From NCBI RefSeq assembly GCF_048544455.1, contig NC_133526.1, positions 9,626,001-9,690,000 of the forward strand: DNA of 64,000 nt, read 5' to 3'. Positions 43,701 to 57,211 of this stretch are shown here, piece after piece. This DNA comes from Silene latifolia (taxonomy: Eukaryota; Streptophyta; Magnoliopsida; Caryophyllales; Caryophyllaceae). The position numbers and the translations under genes were made by a program. The stretch's first letter is position 1. Each line of letters opens with the position of its first letter. The notes beneath the pieces were generated by a model. That model ran no database searches, was not told where the DNA came from, and saw nothing but the letters and a program-made list of their open reading frames with translations.

Positions 43701-46700
43701 ATCTTCATGTTCTGATTCATCACCTGATGGTGTTTCAGAATGTAATATGCGAAAATGTGCCTCAAGAGAGGGTAGCAAGGACAATTATTTGTATTGTCCA
43801 GATGCAAGGGATATTCAGCAGGGAGACTTGAAGCATTTCCAGAAACATTGGGCTCAGGGAGAACCCGTAATTGTACGAAGTGTTCTGGAAACTACCCCTG
43901 GTTTAAGTTGGGAACCATTAGTCATGTGGCGTGCTGTTCGTCAAATTAAGAATCTGAATCATTCTACGCTACTGGATGTGAAAGCTATTTCTTGCTTGGA
44001 GTGGTGTGAGGTGAATACTTAAACCTTTTGCTTGCTTTGTATGTTCTTTTTTCATTATTAAATTTGTTAAAGCCTGTTTCCCGCATTCCCCGTCTCCAGT
44101 TACCAGCAATAGTATTCTTATTGGTGTTTGTTGAACCTGGCTCTATGATCTGATAGGTGTCTAGTTGTGTGTTTGCTATGGCCAGTAATATTTTTTAGAT
44201 GCTTTCATGTAATTAATATGCACTTAGTTAGACTTGTGAAAGAAACTCAAACGCGTAGGCTAATTAGACTGAAAAGATGTGTTGGATTAGAAGGTAGCAA
44301 CTGAGATATACATGTACTATAAGTTTAAGTTTATATTTACTTGGCATAAATAGTGGACGCAGATGCTCCCTTTACCAAATTATCTTTTTCAAAACTGTAG
44401 CTTAATATTGACTCAATATGGAGCAAATCTAAACCATGGTGAATCTGGAATGATTGACTTGAACCCCGTTTGAACAACCCTATTTCAACCTGGTATATTC
44501 CCTCCATTGTTTATTTATATCATGTGAAAGGAACAAAAAGGACAAGAATGACAGATTAGTTATATTTTCCTTGTTTTTAACTTTGGTTTGATATAACTCA
44601 TGGTTCTTGTATCCCATGATGAAATCCGTACCCTGACACAGTTGGACTCTTAAAAGACATTAAACAAACTAAACTCAAATTGGACCACCCTCTATGACAT
44701 ATGGAGCAAATATGAACCATGATGAATCTGAAATGATTGCCTAGAACCCTAGTTCTAGGAATAGTTACATCCATTTAAATTTGCCTAAAGTAAATAGTCT
44801 GATTGCTTAAGAAGTCTAGATATTACATGACTCTTAACATTATAAGATTCATACTACTGCCTTTGCGTTCCTCAGTCCTATTTTTTGTCAGTTTTTGGCG
44901 TTTCTGTGTCAATATTGTTTTGACTTCCCTTATTTAACATTTTCATCATTTGCTCTTTTGCATCTATCAAGTCCACCACTAATAGCCTGACTGTTTATTC
45001 TACTGTAGGTCGATATCAATGTTCACAAGTTTTTTACGGGGTATACAACAGGACACTTTGATCAATTGGATTGGCCCCTCGTATTAAAATTGAAAGATTG
45101 GCCACCGGATGGTATGTTTGAGGAGCGTTTGCCTCGCCATGGTGCTGAATTCATTAGAGCATTGCCATTTAAAGAGTATATGCATCCCAGGGATGGAGTT
45201 CTGAATCTAGCTGCCAAGTGGCCTCCAGGTTACCTGAAGCCTGACATGGGCCCAAAAACTTATATTGCATATGGTTTCTCTCAAGAGCTAGGCCGTGGCG
45301 ATTCAGTTACAAAGCTTCATTGTGATATGTCGGATGCGGTATGCCCATTTCTGATCTTTAATTTTTTGCTGATTATTTTAAGTAATATGTGAAAACTGAA
45401 TAGTTTTTAACTTTTTTGCCACATTACTTGTGAAACAATTTCAATGGAAATATCGGCTTGGCAACAGGGGAACTGTGCAGTTGCTCAAAAAATGAGTAAT
45501 TCTTTCGACTTCAAACACCTATTGCTATAAGATCTGTATTACTTGCCCCGGAATTACACGATCTCAACACTTAGGCATGTTATTTTAGGAGGTAGTATTA
45601 TATGACTAAAAGAAGTGGCATGTGGACATAAATTCAAATAAACTAACATAAGCAAAGTCTAACTCAACTCGCCTATACCTCCCTCACAACTCCACTTCAT
45701 GTGCTTACAACCTATACCTACACCTACACCTACACCTACACCTACACCTACACCTACACCTACACCTACACCTACACCTACACCTACACCTACACTTACA
45801 CTTCACTCCGAACACGTTATATAAACCCACCTTTGACACCTCATCCCTCCCGCCTCTTATCCGTTAATGTTGGGAGGGGGTAGGAAGGAGACAAACATAT
45901 GCGTTAAGGGGATGGGACTAGTCTTGTTAAAACATGACCCGACCTGGTTTTTAGGGTCGAAGACCCGTAAACCTTGACCCGCGACCCAAAATGACCTAAA
46001 CCTGAAATGATGAGTTATTTTAGGGTTGAAAGTTTGAAACCCCACCCGACCCGTTGGACCTGATGTATAAAAAATAACTCAAGAATATTTTTAAAATAAT
46101 ATTATTTTTATATTATATTTGAACAATGAATATAAAAAGTGTTTTTTCTAAATAATGTCCAAATATATTATAATTGTCATTATGGTTCGGAATGAAAATT
46201 ATTTATCAAAATGGTGTCCAACTAGATTCGGGAATTCCAAACCAATCACTTAAACACCAGTTTCACCCATCACCCTCATTCTCTCATCTCACCTATTGCC
46301 TATCACAACCGCAACGCCACCTTAATCTCCCCTACCACCACCGTCCACCCCAATTATCTCCCACCATTCCCACCACCGTAATCCCACCCGACCAGTCCCC
46401 TTCACAGCCACCTCATCACAAAAAAATTCCTCGAAAATTACCAACCACCACATCTTGTATGACTGCCTCCTTCTCTGTCGTCCCTTAGGCTACCACCAGA
46501 ATTTTGCTACTCCAGCAAAGTCCACCCTTGTTTCCGGCGACGATAGCCCATCTCCAGGTGGTTGTTTTTGTGGCCCTTTTAAATTTATAAAGTGTGGGCC
46601 CCATGATTGGAAAATGATGAGATTAGCATGTGGGAATTGCAAAAAATAAGAAGGTGATGGAGAAAGAGGGAAAACGGTGTAAAGGAATTAGAATTGTCGT

Positions 46701-49700
46701 AATGAATTGTTTGATACTGGAGTTGGATGTTGGTTTTAGTTTTATCAATTTTTGTATTTTGAACAAATAGATAGAGAATTATTTACTCATTTGTATCACA
46801 TTGTCCTTGTATCAGTGTATGATTTACTTTACGATGAATTGGTGATTGTTGTTAAGACTGCTATCAACTTGAGCAGATCTGGGAGTCCCGACACATTTAA
46901 AAGCTCGATGGTGGATGGAGGTCGTCGTCGGAGGCGTTGACGAGGTAGAGTGTTGGTGGGTGTGGTCGGCTGGGTAGAGGCAGTGGTGGGGGAAGGGGGT
47001 GAGGGGTACGCCCCTGGCGGTGACACTATCGTGGGGTGAGAGAATGCATGTGGTATGAAAATGGTGTTGGATTAGATCTTAGGTTTGGATATTCCCAAGC
47101 CTAGTTGGACACCATTTTGATGAATAATTTTCATTCCTACCAAAATGATAATTATTTTATTTTTAAACACTATTTTAATAAAACATTCATATAAAAATAA
47201 TTATTTTAATATTTCTTATTAAAAAACATTTTAAAATCAAATTTGTATAACCACTCGTTCCACCATAACACCTACGACAAACAACCATGAATTCCACCTT
47301 CTCACCACTCAACATCCCCATAATCAATTACTCTCACATCCCTCCGTCTCAATACTAACATCACCAATGATTTCACCATCGATGGCAGTGGCAATTCCGA
47401 TAGTTCACAAGATGGAAAGAAAAGGAGATCGAGGTGGTCCGATCCCCACGATCGATATCACTGGACCTCCTCGTGGAGGCGAGAGTCACCCCTCAGGTGA
47501 TGAGAACTCTCACCAGCTTTTTTGTCCTCGTTACCCCACATCCCAAAAAGTGTTATGGATAGATACCCAAACCATCTTAACCAACGACTACCTTGGAATG
47601 TTCAGGGAGTAGGGAGCGCGGCGTTTTTATTAATGTTAAAAGAAATCATTCGGATTAATAAACTGCAAGTTTTAGCCTTGGTTGAAACGCATTTGAGTGG
47701 GACTGCCGCTCAACAAGTTTGTGATAGAATTAATTATGGAGGAGCAACTCGTGTTGATGCTGAAGGTTTTAGTGGGAGGATTTGGTTGTTTTGGCGTCCA
47801 GAAGAAGTGACTGTCACCCCATTAATTCACAATCCGCAACATATTACGGTTGAAATTACAAGGGTTCTGGAGATTCCGTGGTTTTATACAGCGGCTTATG
47901 CGAGTCCCGACTCTACCAAAAAAGAAGAGTTATGGAGGGACCTCGAAACGTTTGCTGCTTCTCACAACCGTCTTTGGTTGGCGATGGGAGATTTCAATGA
48001 CTCCAGATTTATTCATGAACGAAATGGTAGCACCGAAAGTATGAGGCGAAGATGTGAGAAATTCAATTCGTGACTTGAATCTAATGAGTGGATGGATCTT
48101 GATTATACCGGACCAGATTACACATGGGCGCGGGGTAATATAGTGGATACAAGGAAATGGGCAAGATTAGATAGAGCGATTTGTAATTCTTCCTGGAGAA
48201 TTATGTTTGCGGAAGGTTCTCTTCGTCATTTGATGCAAAACCAATATGACCATTGTCCTATCTTAGTTAATACGAATGGTTTTGCTCCGTTACCAGCCAT
48301 GCTCAAGCCGTTTCGTTTCCAAGCAACGTGGATGTGTCATAATAAATTCTCGGAATTTGTTAAGGCCAATTGGAAAAATGACCAGCCATTAATTCCGTTT
48401 GTTTATGAGTTTGCAAATTCATTACAAGACTGGAATAGAAATGTCTTTGGTAATATTTTTGAGCGTAAAAGGAGCTTGGAAAGGAGACTTTAAGGCGTGC
48501 TAAAGAAAATATCCAGAGGTGGGATGAATTTTTTGTTTAAATACGAATGGAAGCTTAAGCAACAACGGGAAGAGGTTCGCAAACAAGAAGAGCTTTTATG
48601 GTTTCAGAAGTCTAGGATAGAAGCTAAATGTGATGGCGATAGAAATACAAGATTTTTCCATCTTAGTACCATAGTACGTAGGAAGCACAATCGTATTGAA
48701 GGTTTATAAAATGCTTAAGGTCAATGGGTATGGAATTGCAAAGAGGTGTAAAACATAGTTTTGAACTTTTTTAAAAATTCCTTCGCTGGTCAAGTCTCAA
48801 CCATTAATTTGGAGGGGTTGACGAGTGGTTTATTTCCGGAACTAACATTGGCAGGAAGTGAGGACGTGGGAAACTTGACCGGAATTACTGATGTGCGGAA
48901 ATCTAGTGTGCGCTTAATCTAATGTCACTGTATAAGGCTCCTGGTCCGGATGGTTTCCAAGCCATCTTTTATCAGTCACAATGGGAAACGGTGTGACCTA
49001 GCCTGTGTCGAATGATACTTAAAGTACTACATGAAGACGAATTTCAGAACGAGCCGCGATGGTCCTTTCCTAACCCATCTATTTTACGCTGACGATATCA
49101 TTTTGTTTGGCAAAGCCACGGTAGAACAAGCTAAGGTCATTACGCAAGTCTTGGATGCGTTTTGTGCTGCCTCAGGTTTGAACAAATCGAAAGTTTATTT
49201 CTGATAATGAATGAAATTGACAAATCGCAAGTCCTTTTGAAGAGTGAGGGATTGAACAAATCGCAAGTCCTTTTGAAAAAATCGCATGTCCTTTTGAAGA
49301 GGGAGGGATTGAAGTTGAAATTGACAAGTATCCCGAGCTCTATTTTTCACGGTTTTGGGCCACCTCCAAAAATGAGGTCCAATTCCAATTCCGTCTAAGA
49401 ACACATTCTATTTTCCGGCCTAAGACTCTTCTATGATGAGTTTAGAGCCTTTTTGCCTAGGATATTAAGTCTTGAAGAGAATTAAATTTGGTGCAAAAGA
49501 GAACAAACAGCCCGGTGGTCCAATGGGCACGGTTTTGGAGAGAAGTACAACCATCGCTTTCAAGCTTTCTTCTTTTGTCTAGGCAAGCTTAAAAGACCTT
49601 TTTGCTGCAATTTTGGGTCTTATACTCCTTAGGGACGTGCCCCACCAACTGCCAAGATGTCCTTATAAGATAAATAAGTAAAGCATGCCAAAGGAAGTTT

Positions 49701-52700
49701 GTACAATTACCAACAATCCTCTTTATGTCATTTGTCTTTATTTTTCAGCTTTGTAAGGCCATATGAGCCATTTTTCTTGGAGTATTAGGAGACTCTTTTG
49801 AGCCCTTAGATGCTACCTTAGTTGTAGGGCTAGGATTGTAACAAGGACTCTATTTAAGGAGCTCTCATCTCATGTAAAAAATCAGATTTGAGTGAATTAA
49901 AATATGAGTTTGAAACTGAAGTTTTCAATCAACTTTCTTCTTGTTTAGTGCGGAAAACCCCTTTGTTTGAGGCAGAATTAGCTCTTGCTTTGTGATCTTC
50001 AGTTTAATTCCAAGGCTTAAACCTGCTTCGTGATTTAGTTTAAGTCATATCCCGGTTACTTGTTCTTGTTTCGTGTCAAAACAGTCCCAAAGTTTCTGTT
50101 TTCGTTGCTTTAAGTCCTTGTGAAAATTGTTATTTGAATGTTTACTTCAGAAGCATTTAAATTACAATCTTATTTCCATTACTTTCATTCAAATTAATCA
50201 AGTTAATTAGGGTCTTATTTTCGTCCAAAAGAGGTTGTTTCGTGCCTTGGTTTGATTGAGTCGTTTGTTAGCTTTAAATCTGCCCTTGTGTTGTTTGTTG
50301 GTCCTTAAAACAGGCCATTCAAGTGTCCAAATCGAGTCCATTATTGAGTCTAAATTAAGCTGTAATTCTTGGTCATAAGTGTTGCTCTAAATCGTGACTA
50401 TTCCCCAAGATTACACTCCAAAGTTACACTCCAAGGAGTGGTAATTAGAGCAAGGTTTTTAACACATTCCACCTTGTGTTAAGTCTTGGAAGAGTCTTTT
50501 CTTTGTAATATCATTCAAAACACAAATGAGGAGAGACTTGCCAGAATTGAAACACAAGTCACTCAACTTTCTCAACTTTTTGAAAAATGTGACTTGATAT
50601 TGGATTCCTTTAATGCTATCATGGCTAACATTCCAACACCACCAAGAGGAAGAGGACAACCACCACGAGGCAGGGGAAGAGGTCGTGTTATTTGGGGAAG
50701 AGGGAGAGGCCGAGATGAACAAGGGTCCAAGATGAAGAGCTTTACTCGGATTCGGAGGGTTCCATGGCCGAGGCTTTTCAACAAGAGCACAATAAAGATG
50801 TTAAGGTAGAAATTCCTGATTTCTATAGTAGTCTAAACCCCGATGATTTGTTGGATTGACTTAGAACCATTGAAAGAGTTTTTGAGTTTAAAGATTATTC
50901 GGATAGCAAATCTTTCAAAGTTGCAATCTTGAAACTCAAAGGCTATGCTTCTCTTTGGTATGAAAACTTGAAAAATCAGAGAAGAAGAGATGGTAAAGAG
51001 GCTATTAAGTCATCGTCTAAGTTGAAAAAGAAGCTTAAAGATAAGTTTGTGCCTAGAGACTACACTCAAGACATGTTTATTAGGCTTACTCAACTTAAAC
51101 AAGACCAACAACCCATTGAGTCTTACCTTAGAGACTTTGAACAATTAACCTTGCAATGTGAAGTCAATGAACAACCCCAACAAAAGATTGCTAGGTTTAT
51201 TGAGGGTTTGAATTTTAAGATTGCTAGTAAGGTAAGAATGCATCAAGTGTTGTCCTTTGAGGAGGCCGTGAACCTATCTTTGAGAGTTGAGAAATTGGGA
51301 AAGGGGAGAGCTACCGCCATAAAAACAGCCGCCAAAACAGCCCCTACTCCACCCAAACCGAGGCCAAGGTTGATGAACCAACCCCTCAAAACAAACCTTC
51401 CACTCTTGACAAAGGCAAAGCACCCATGAGCTCACACAAAAACACCACATCTTTGAAGAAATGTTATCAATATCAAGGCTTTGGTCACTTTGCTAACCAA
51501 TGTCCAAACAAGAGAGCACTTAGTAGCTTTGAGGTAGTGCACTGGGGTGAGGATGAAATACTTTGCTTACCAATTTAGTACACTTTGTTTCTAACATTTA
51601 GTTTCTTGCTCAATATCTTCTTAAATACCAGCAACATCAATTGTGGATCAAAGACTAAGGCTGAATCTGTCTAATAAGGAAAAACATATGTATACAACAC
51701 ACACTTACCTCCGATGATAAGTTATGATGATAAGTTACATAGAGCAGTAAAAAAACATATATACGCGAATCTTACCAACAATCGCAATGGATTGCAATGG
51801 GGGTGCAATTCTAAGAGCAAGATGAAAAAGGGAATCACACACATGTGGCAACAAAAGTGGAGCTTTCAGGGGAAAGCCAAAAGCATTACCACTTCACTTA
51901 CAAAGATATTTGTATAGTATAAAGTTGTATAAAATTTTTTAAAAGAATTGAAAAAAATGAGTTTCATCTTGTTGGATACCATTTTTTCATAGAAATGATT
52001 TAAGATATATAAGAGTTTACGTCTAATGATTATAATTAAGACACGATAGTCAAGGCAATACTTGCTTTGGAGTAAAGTGGTCAAGCAAATCGAAGAAGGC
52101 AAAGCTCTAAATGTTGATAATGTTATGAAGATGGAAAACCAAAATTACATATTGTCATTGAAAAGGTAAGAGACAATTCTTTCTTTAAAAGGTCTTACTT
52201 AGATTCACTTTCAAAAGCATTAGGCTATACCATTTTAGGTGTAACCCTTGGAAAGAGAGGAGGGGGGAAAGGGAATTTTGAACGAATCTTTTTCCCCCTT
52301 GGCTAACACTAGAAAACATGAAATCTATATGACAAAATTCGTTTAGTCAAATATCATTGACAACAGATTCAAAGCAAGAAGGGCGGATGAGGTTCAAAGT
52401 TATTTGAATGAAAAATCAGTTTTGAATATAGTCTAAGGGACTACTCAAGACACTGTCATATAGCCAAGCCTTTTGCCAAGCTTAATTGCTGAGAGTTTTG
52501 TTCGAATATCTCAAGTTCTTTCTCTAAATTTATGATTATATATGGACGGATATAATGCAAAAGAACTTATAGATTGTTCGCTATATATTATCTAAGGCAA
52601 GAGTCTTAAAAACTAGCAATGCCTTATCATGCAAGGGGAATGCTTAACTTCAAAAATTCACATCTCAAATAACTATTGTCTAAATCTCACGATTTTAATG

Positions 52701-55532
52701 TTTTTAAAAGCTATGGAGGTTGAATCATATGTATATCCTATGTTGCTCGTGCTAGGATGGAACTGTCCTCCATGGATTTGTGTCAAAGTGTCGGACTCGG
52801 CTATGATATGAAACAAATTCATGTTTATGGTCTAAAATGAAATGTCTGAATGTCCCATCCATGTCACGAATGTCTAGCTGTGGAGGTTGAATCATCTGAC
52901 TTGTCATCACTAAACATGGCATATGTTTGGGAGAGAAAAGCTATTAATCTTTAGCGTCAATTTGACATAAGATGGGCTTAGAACTGGGTAGAGTATAGCC
53001 TGCACATGTTTGGGGTTAATGCAAGGGAAATACTATCAATCGAAGCTTCATATCTAATGATCTAGACCTTTTTTTTTTTTTTTTCCTTTGTGATTACAAC
53101 TACAAATAAAAGTCAATTGATGTAACTTTTGTTGAAGAATTCATGTTTTAAAAATGCATTGAAGTTAAAGAGGTATTGTGTCTCGAAGTTGGTCCAGGAT
53201 CATGAATGTGTTTTAAAGTTCCACTCTTTCTCTCTATGCATATAAATGGTATTTCTGTCTTTTAACCTAACCTTCTTTCATTCCTAATATGATGTCAAAT
53301 GATCCAAAGTCGTTCTTGAGGGAATGGATGAAAGAGGGAAGAAGAGAAAACAATGTGAACTTGGTCCTTTTTGAGGAAGTACTAACGTTTTATTATCTTT
53401 TTGCAAATGAATGGACCATGAAGTTAGCTGGGATCATATTAAGCTCATATTTCTACAAACCAATGGGATTTGGGTCTTGCATATCAATTTTCTCATCATA
53501 GTTTCCTAATGCTGTTTTATTATGACCTTTGATGGTGTTCGTCGGATCACTAGTTCAGTGTTAGTTATTCATGTATTCTTCTAAAAAGGGAGCACTGCCA
53601 TTGTATAAATCTGATTTGTGATGATAATTGAACAAAAATTGTCGCTTATACAAAACTTTTTCTTTTTTCGACTTTTTTTCCTTTGTAGCGCGATTATGTA
53701 AATGTTTATGGCATTCATATTCTTTTTCTGTTTTTCAATTCGGTCCTTTTGAATGCTCCTCAAAATCTCGGAAATTTCTCACAAAACAAGCCTTTGTTAC
53801 CCCATTGTCACAAAATGTCATTTACCCCCATTTTTACGTAGCACAACCACTTTCCAATCCGATTTTTAAAACCATGTATGAGTATATATATCAATGTAAA
53901 AGGCCCTATTGTGCCTTATGAAATAAAGTATAATAGTATATAGTTCATCCTCATGATGCATATTGAAAGAGGCAGTATTGTTTTGCACCGTGAATTGTAT
54001 TGCTTTTGAGTTGTTTTTCTGTTAGTTACTAATTGCAGTTTCTTTTGGCTTAATTTAGGTTAATATATTGACACATACTGCTGAAGTTACCTTGAAACCT
54101 GAGAAACTGAAGGCTATTTCCGCTTTAAAAAAGCAGCACTCTGCACAAGACCAAAGGGAAATCTTTGATAAGGTGCTCCATGAAAATTGTGGTGGAGAAA
54201 TAAAATCACCAGGTTTATCGGATGAAGTGGAAAATCATGCTACTGACCGAGGGTCTGATGGGCTGTGTGAGACCCAATCTTGTTTGAGCAATAAGTCAAC
54301 AATCTTAACCCAATTGGATGACAGTAGTGGATGCTCAAAGGCAAACATAGTAGATGGCGAAACAGATCTAGGCATTGAAGGAGATGATCCTGATAATATT
54401 TTTGGCAATGAAGCATCTGTTTGTCCTTCTATGGAAGTTGAAAGTTCAGAGCCTAGTGGAGGTGCTCTTTGGGATATTTTCCGAAGAGAGGATATCCCTA
54501 AGCTAGAAGATTTTTTGAAGGCCCACTATCGAGAGTTTAGGCACACTTATTGTGCACCACTAAAAGAGGCAAGTTTAAGGCTACGTGTTAAATTTATTTA
54601 TTTTTGATTAAATTAAGTACATTTTGTGAAGTCCATAAGTTGGTGGAAATGTCATATAGGGGATTAATTATTTGTGCTACCTTTTAAATGTGTTAGGTCA
54701 TTCACCCTATTCATGATCAAACGTTCTACCTACTTGAAGAACACAAAAGGAAACTGAAAGAGGAATATGGTACGTGCATGACGATTTTAGGCATGATAGC
54801 ATGAATTTATCAACTGTTTTCTTGCCCAGCCTTGTTTCGTCTTTTACTCATTTATATTGTGAAACCTTGCTCCCAGTTCTGCTTTTTGAATCTGAATCCT
54901 ATCCTGTCTTTAGGAATTGAGCCTTGGACATTTGTTCAAAATCTTGGAGAAGCGGTCTTAATTCCCGTTGGCTGTCCTCATCAAGTTAGGAACTTGAAGG
55001 TACCATTGGCTTCCATGATCAGTTTTTTAACCAAATAGGGTCTGTGATTGCTTCAGTTATGGTCGCCATGTTATGGTTCAAACAATCTTTTATTTGGAAG
55101 TGGGTTTCTATGCTTTGCTGCTAGTAAAGTAACAAGTTTTTAATTGTTTTCTTTACGCGGTTGATGTTTTGCGGCCTACTGATTTTTTTTACTTTTTTTT
55201 TTTTTAACAGTCCTGCATAAAAGTGGCTCTTGATTTTGTGTCTCCTGAAAATACTCAAGAGTGTATGCGGCTATCAGAGGAATTTCGTCTTCTGCCTCAA
55301 AACCACAGGGCAAAGGAGGATAAGTTGGAGGTACATTCATCACGCTTTGTCACAATGTAGTCGTTCCCTTGTTGCCCTTTTGCCAGGATTAGAAATAGAA
55401 CAAATATTTCTGGAGAGGGATTTAATGCCCTTTTCTATGTAGGTGAAAAAGATGACTATATTTGCTGCAGAGAAGGCTGTGGAAGATATTCTGAAGTTAG
55501 GAAAAAAAAGCCCAAAGCTAAAGCCTTCTTAA
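40754..55532 (+). CDS. JmjC histone demethylase, KDM3/JMJ25-IBM1 type, with RING-like zinc fingers
   Basis: Twelve exons: 40754-41524, 41626-41741, 42275-42374, 42459-42600, 43058-43121, 43212-44010, 45009-45338, 54059-54568, 54697-54769, 54914-54999, 55211-55330, 55443-55532 (stop TAA), 1066 residues. The N-terminus is Lys/Glu-rich and disordered, with basic RKRPRRC and [10 protein letters not shown] and a 27-residue tandem repeat. A RING-like finger follows from about Cys266 ([10 protein letters not shown]...[14 protein letters not shown]), then a second Cys-rich finger at about 398 ([18 protein letters not shown]). In the JmjC domain the Fe(II) ligands are His768 and Asp770 (KLHCDMSDA) and His991 (GCPHQVRNL). 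The family removes H3K9me1/2 in the nucleus and limits silencing of genes. The 8.7-kb intron 7 splits the catalytic domain. Intron 8 has a GC donor. Confidence 0.95.
41300..41420 (+). repeat. 81-bp in-frame tandem repeat in JmjC exon 1
   Basis: The codons for [14 protein letters not shown] occur twice with an 81-bp period (27 residues), changed by only a few silent-looking bases. It is a recent expansion in a disordered region. Confidence 0.85.
45711..45798. repeat. (CCTACA)n microsatellite in JmjC intron 7
   Basis: About 14 copies of the hexamer. The Thr-Tyr frame across it is not a gene. Confidence 0.95.
46065..47235. mobile_element. TIR DNA element in JmjC intron 7
   Basis: About 150 bp at each end are inverted copies; the best part contains AATGGTGTCCAACTAG at the left and its inverse near 47120. 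Inside the TIRs a CCACC-rich block at 46260-46480 is roughly mirrored by a GGTGG-rich block at 46920-47040. Target duplication and superfamily are not resolved. No transposase is seen. Confidence 0.6.
47370..49170 (+). mobile_element. L1-type LINE fragment in JmjC intron 7
   Basis: The end of ORF1 is followed by an AP-endonuclease ([34 protein letters not shown]), then a linker region to about 48710. Only the edges of the reverse transcriptase remain: [13 protein letters not shown] near 48940 and [12 protein letters not shown] near 49080. The centre of the RT is deleted. Stops occur after codons ending at 48073, 48493 and 48709, so the copy is dead. No A-tail is visible. Confidence 0.9.
49195..49330 (+). 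repeat. Short tandem repeat
   Basis: Three copies of AATCGCA(A/T)GTCCTTTTGAA with GAGGGATTGAA spacers, at the 3' border of the L1 fragment. Confidence 0.75.
49400..51560 (+). mobile_element. Ty3/gypsy LTR retrotransposon fossil (5' part with gag)
   Basis: A leader or LTR-like stretch (TATA-like CTATTTAAGG near 49850) precedes a gag region at about 50490-51530. The gag region has the retrotransposon gag core ([35 protein letters not shown]) and a CCHC-like knuckle near 51465-51500. Pol and the second LTR are absent. It is broken by several changes and looks old. It lies in the sense direction of the host gene. Confidence 0.8.
51561..54058. other. Remaining JmjC intron 7 sequence
   Basis: No element or exon was recognised. 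The last part before the acceptor at 54057-54058 is probably the original intron. Confidence 0.4.
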
Positions 55533-56740
55533 GTAAGCTTCTATTTTTATTTTATCTGCAGGACTCGATTTACTACTAAATGACTGATTACACCTTCTGT
55601 TATGCGTTATAAAGCTTGCGTTAGTTGACAGCGTGTGTATTATACTGGTTTATTTTTATGAACATCCATCTGTCAAGACTTCAACCACTCTAAATCATCA
55701 CATTTTGAAATGATGTTCTATTTGGTGGGTCATGGGTGTTGGTAGTAGATGAACATTTGTCGTCAAGTTCGCAAATTTATTCATCACTATTAGCTTTTTT
55801 TACTCGAGAGGCAAAAATATATTTCCAAAAAAGTGTATTTCTGTTTGCAGGTTATGGTTACAAAAGGCGAGCAACTCTGCTAAACGGCCAGGCATCGTGT
55901 GTTGACTCCCGTCATGCTACTGAAGTGGTATTTTTTTTTTGGACATTTACCTATGTCTTACTACATGGTAAAGTACATATCCTAACTAAGGAGTCGAATG
56001 TGGCTTAATAAGATGTCTGATTTTGTAAAGATGGAAGCAGTAACGCTATGGGCGCCTTTTGTTTTGGTCTTGGCCTAATGGCAGGTTGTAGGCTTGTAAG
56101 TACTTGGTGATTGGTGAAGTAGATTGTGGAATAATTAGATGCATGTGATCAATGTTTTTAGTACTGATACCTCCATGAATGGCATGAATCATTACTGTGA
56201 CCAGGTTATGCAGGAATCACATTTGCTCATGTTAGCCAATTCCTAACTAATACCGAGTCCTGAACTTCTTGGTATCTTGTCAATGTTCTCCATTTTCGGC
56301 CAATCTATCCTCTATAAATGAAGGTTTTTTCAATGACAGAGGTCGTGGAGTCTGGAAAGACGGTAGGGCTGTGGGGAATAACAGATTTAGCCATTTATGT
56401 GGCTGGCTAACTGCATCTGGTATCAGAGCACTACATAACTCGCAAATTGTAATGATTGTAGCACTGGATTGCTTAACTTATAATCCTTATATTGGTATAC
56501 CATATTACTTCGCTTAAAATATGACCCTCAAATACATCTCTCTCTCTTATATCACAACTCTGAAAAAATAGTCATGTACTCTTGTGTAATTTTGTACGAG
56601 TTTAAAATTAGTACACCTTTGAGTGAATATATACTGAGGATATGACATGTAAAGTTGGCCAAGTGTCAAGATAAGGCATCAAAGGTATGAGCGAAGGTGA
56701 ATTAGCGAAGTTCTGTAGCAACTCTCATGATATACCTGTT
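55533..56740. other. JmjC 3' flank
   Basis: The 3' UTR should lie here. A good acceptor-like site (TTTCTGTTTGCAG) near 55850 could mark an intron in the 3' UTR. No second gene is seen. Confidence 0.4.
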
Positions 56741-56749
56741 AAGTAATTT

Positions 56750-57211
56750 GCGTCATGACTCTTTAAATGAAAAAGAGCTATCAAAGACCACAATGTTTAC
56801 TGTTAAAACAAGACATCATAATCGCCGCCATTCACATAGAAACTAATTGACCTGCTCATACAGTTTATATCAATATTGCGAAACTTCTACTCTACTGAAA
56901 TGCTAATCATAAAACTCCTTGTTTTAAGTTTCTAACCATAAGTCTATTTTAAGAGGGATATATTCGTTTAAATTTAAAACAGGGTGAAATAATAAGATGA
57001 AATACATGTCACCTACCTAGATAAAAAACAAGGTTTTTTTTTTTAACCTACCTAGATAAAAAAAAAGTTTTTTTTTTTTTTTTTTTTTTATCGTAGCTAG
57101 ACATTATACTCTTATCTATGAAAGATGTAGATATTTAACTCAAAAACGGATAGTGCAGGTCTTGGGAATTTGTGTTTCACCATCAAAATCTCTTCATATT
57201 TAGCAGGTTTC
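56750..57211 (+). repeat. Second copy of the JmjC promoter segment (upstream part)
   Basis: CATGACTCTTTAAATG, CATATAGAAACTAA-type blocks, CTGAAATGCTAATCA and ATCAAAATCTCTTCATATTT occur in the same order as at 40100-40570. The copy continues at 63010 after the L1 insertion. Confidence 0.8.

Noticed and set aside
45701-45883. Open frame of alternating Thr-Tyr
   Set aside because: It is the (CCTACA)n microsatellite read in one frame.
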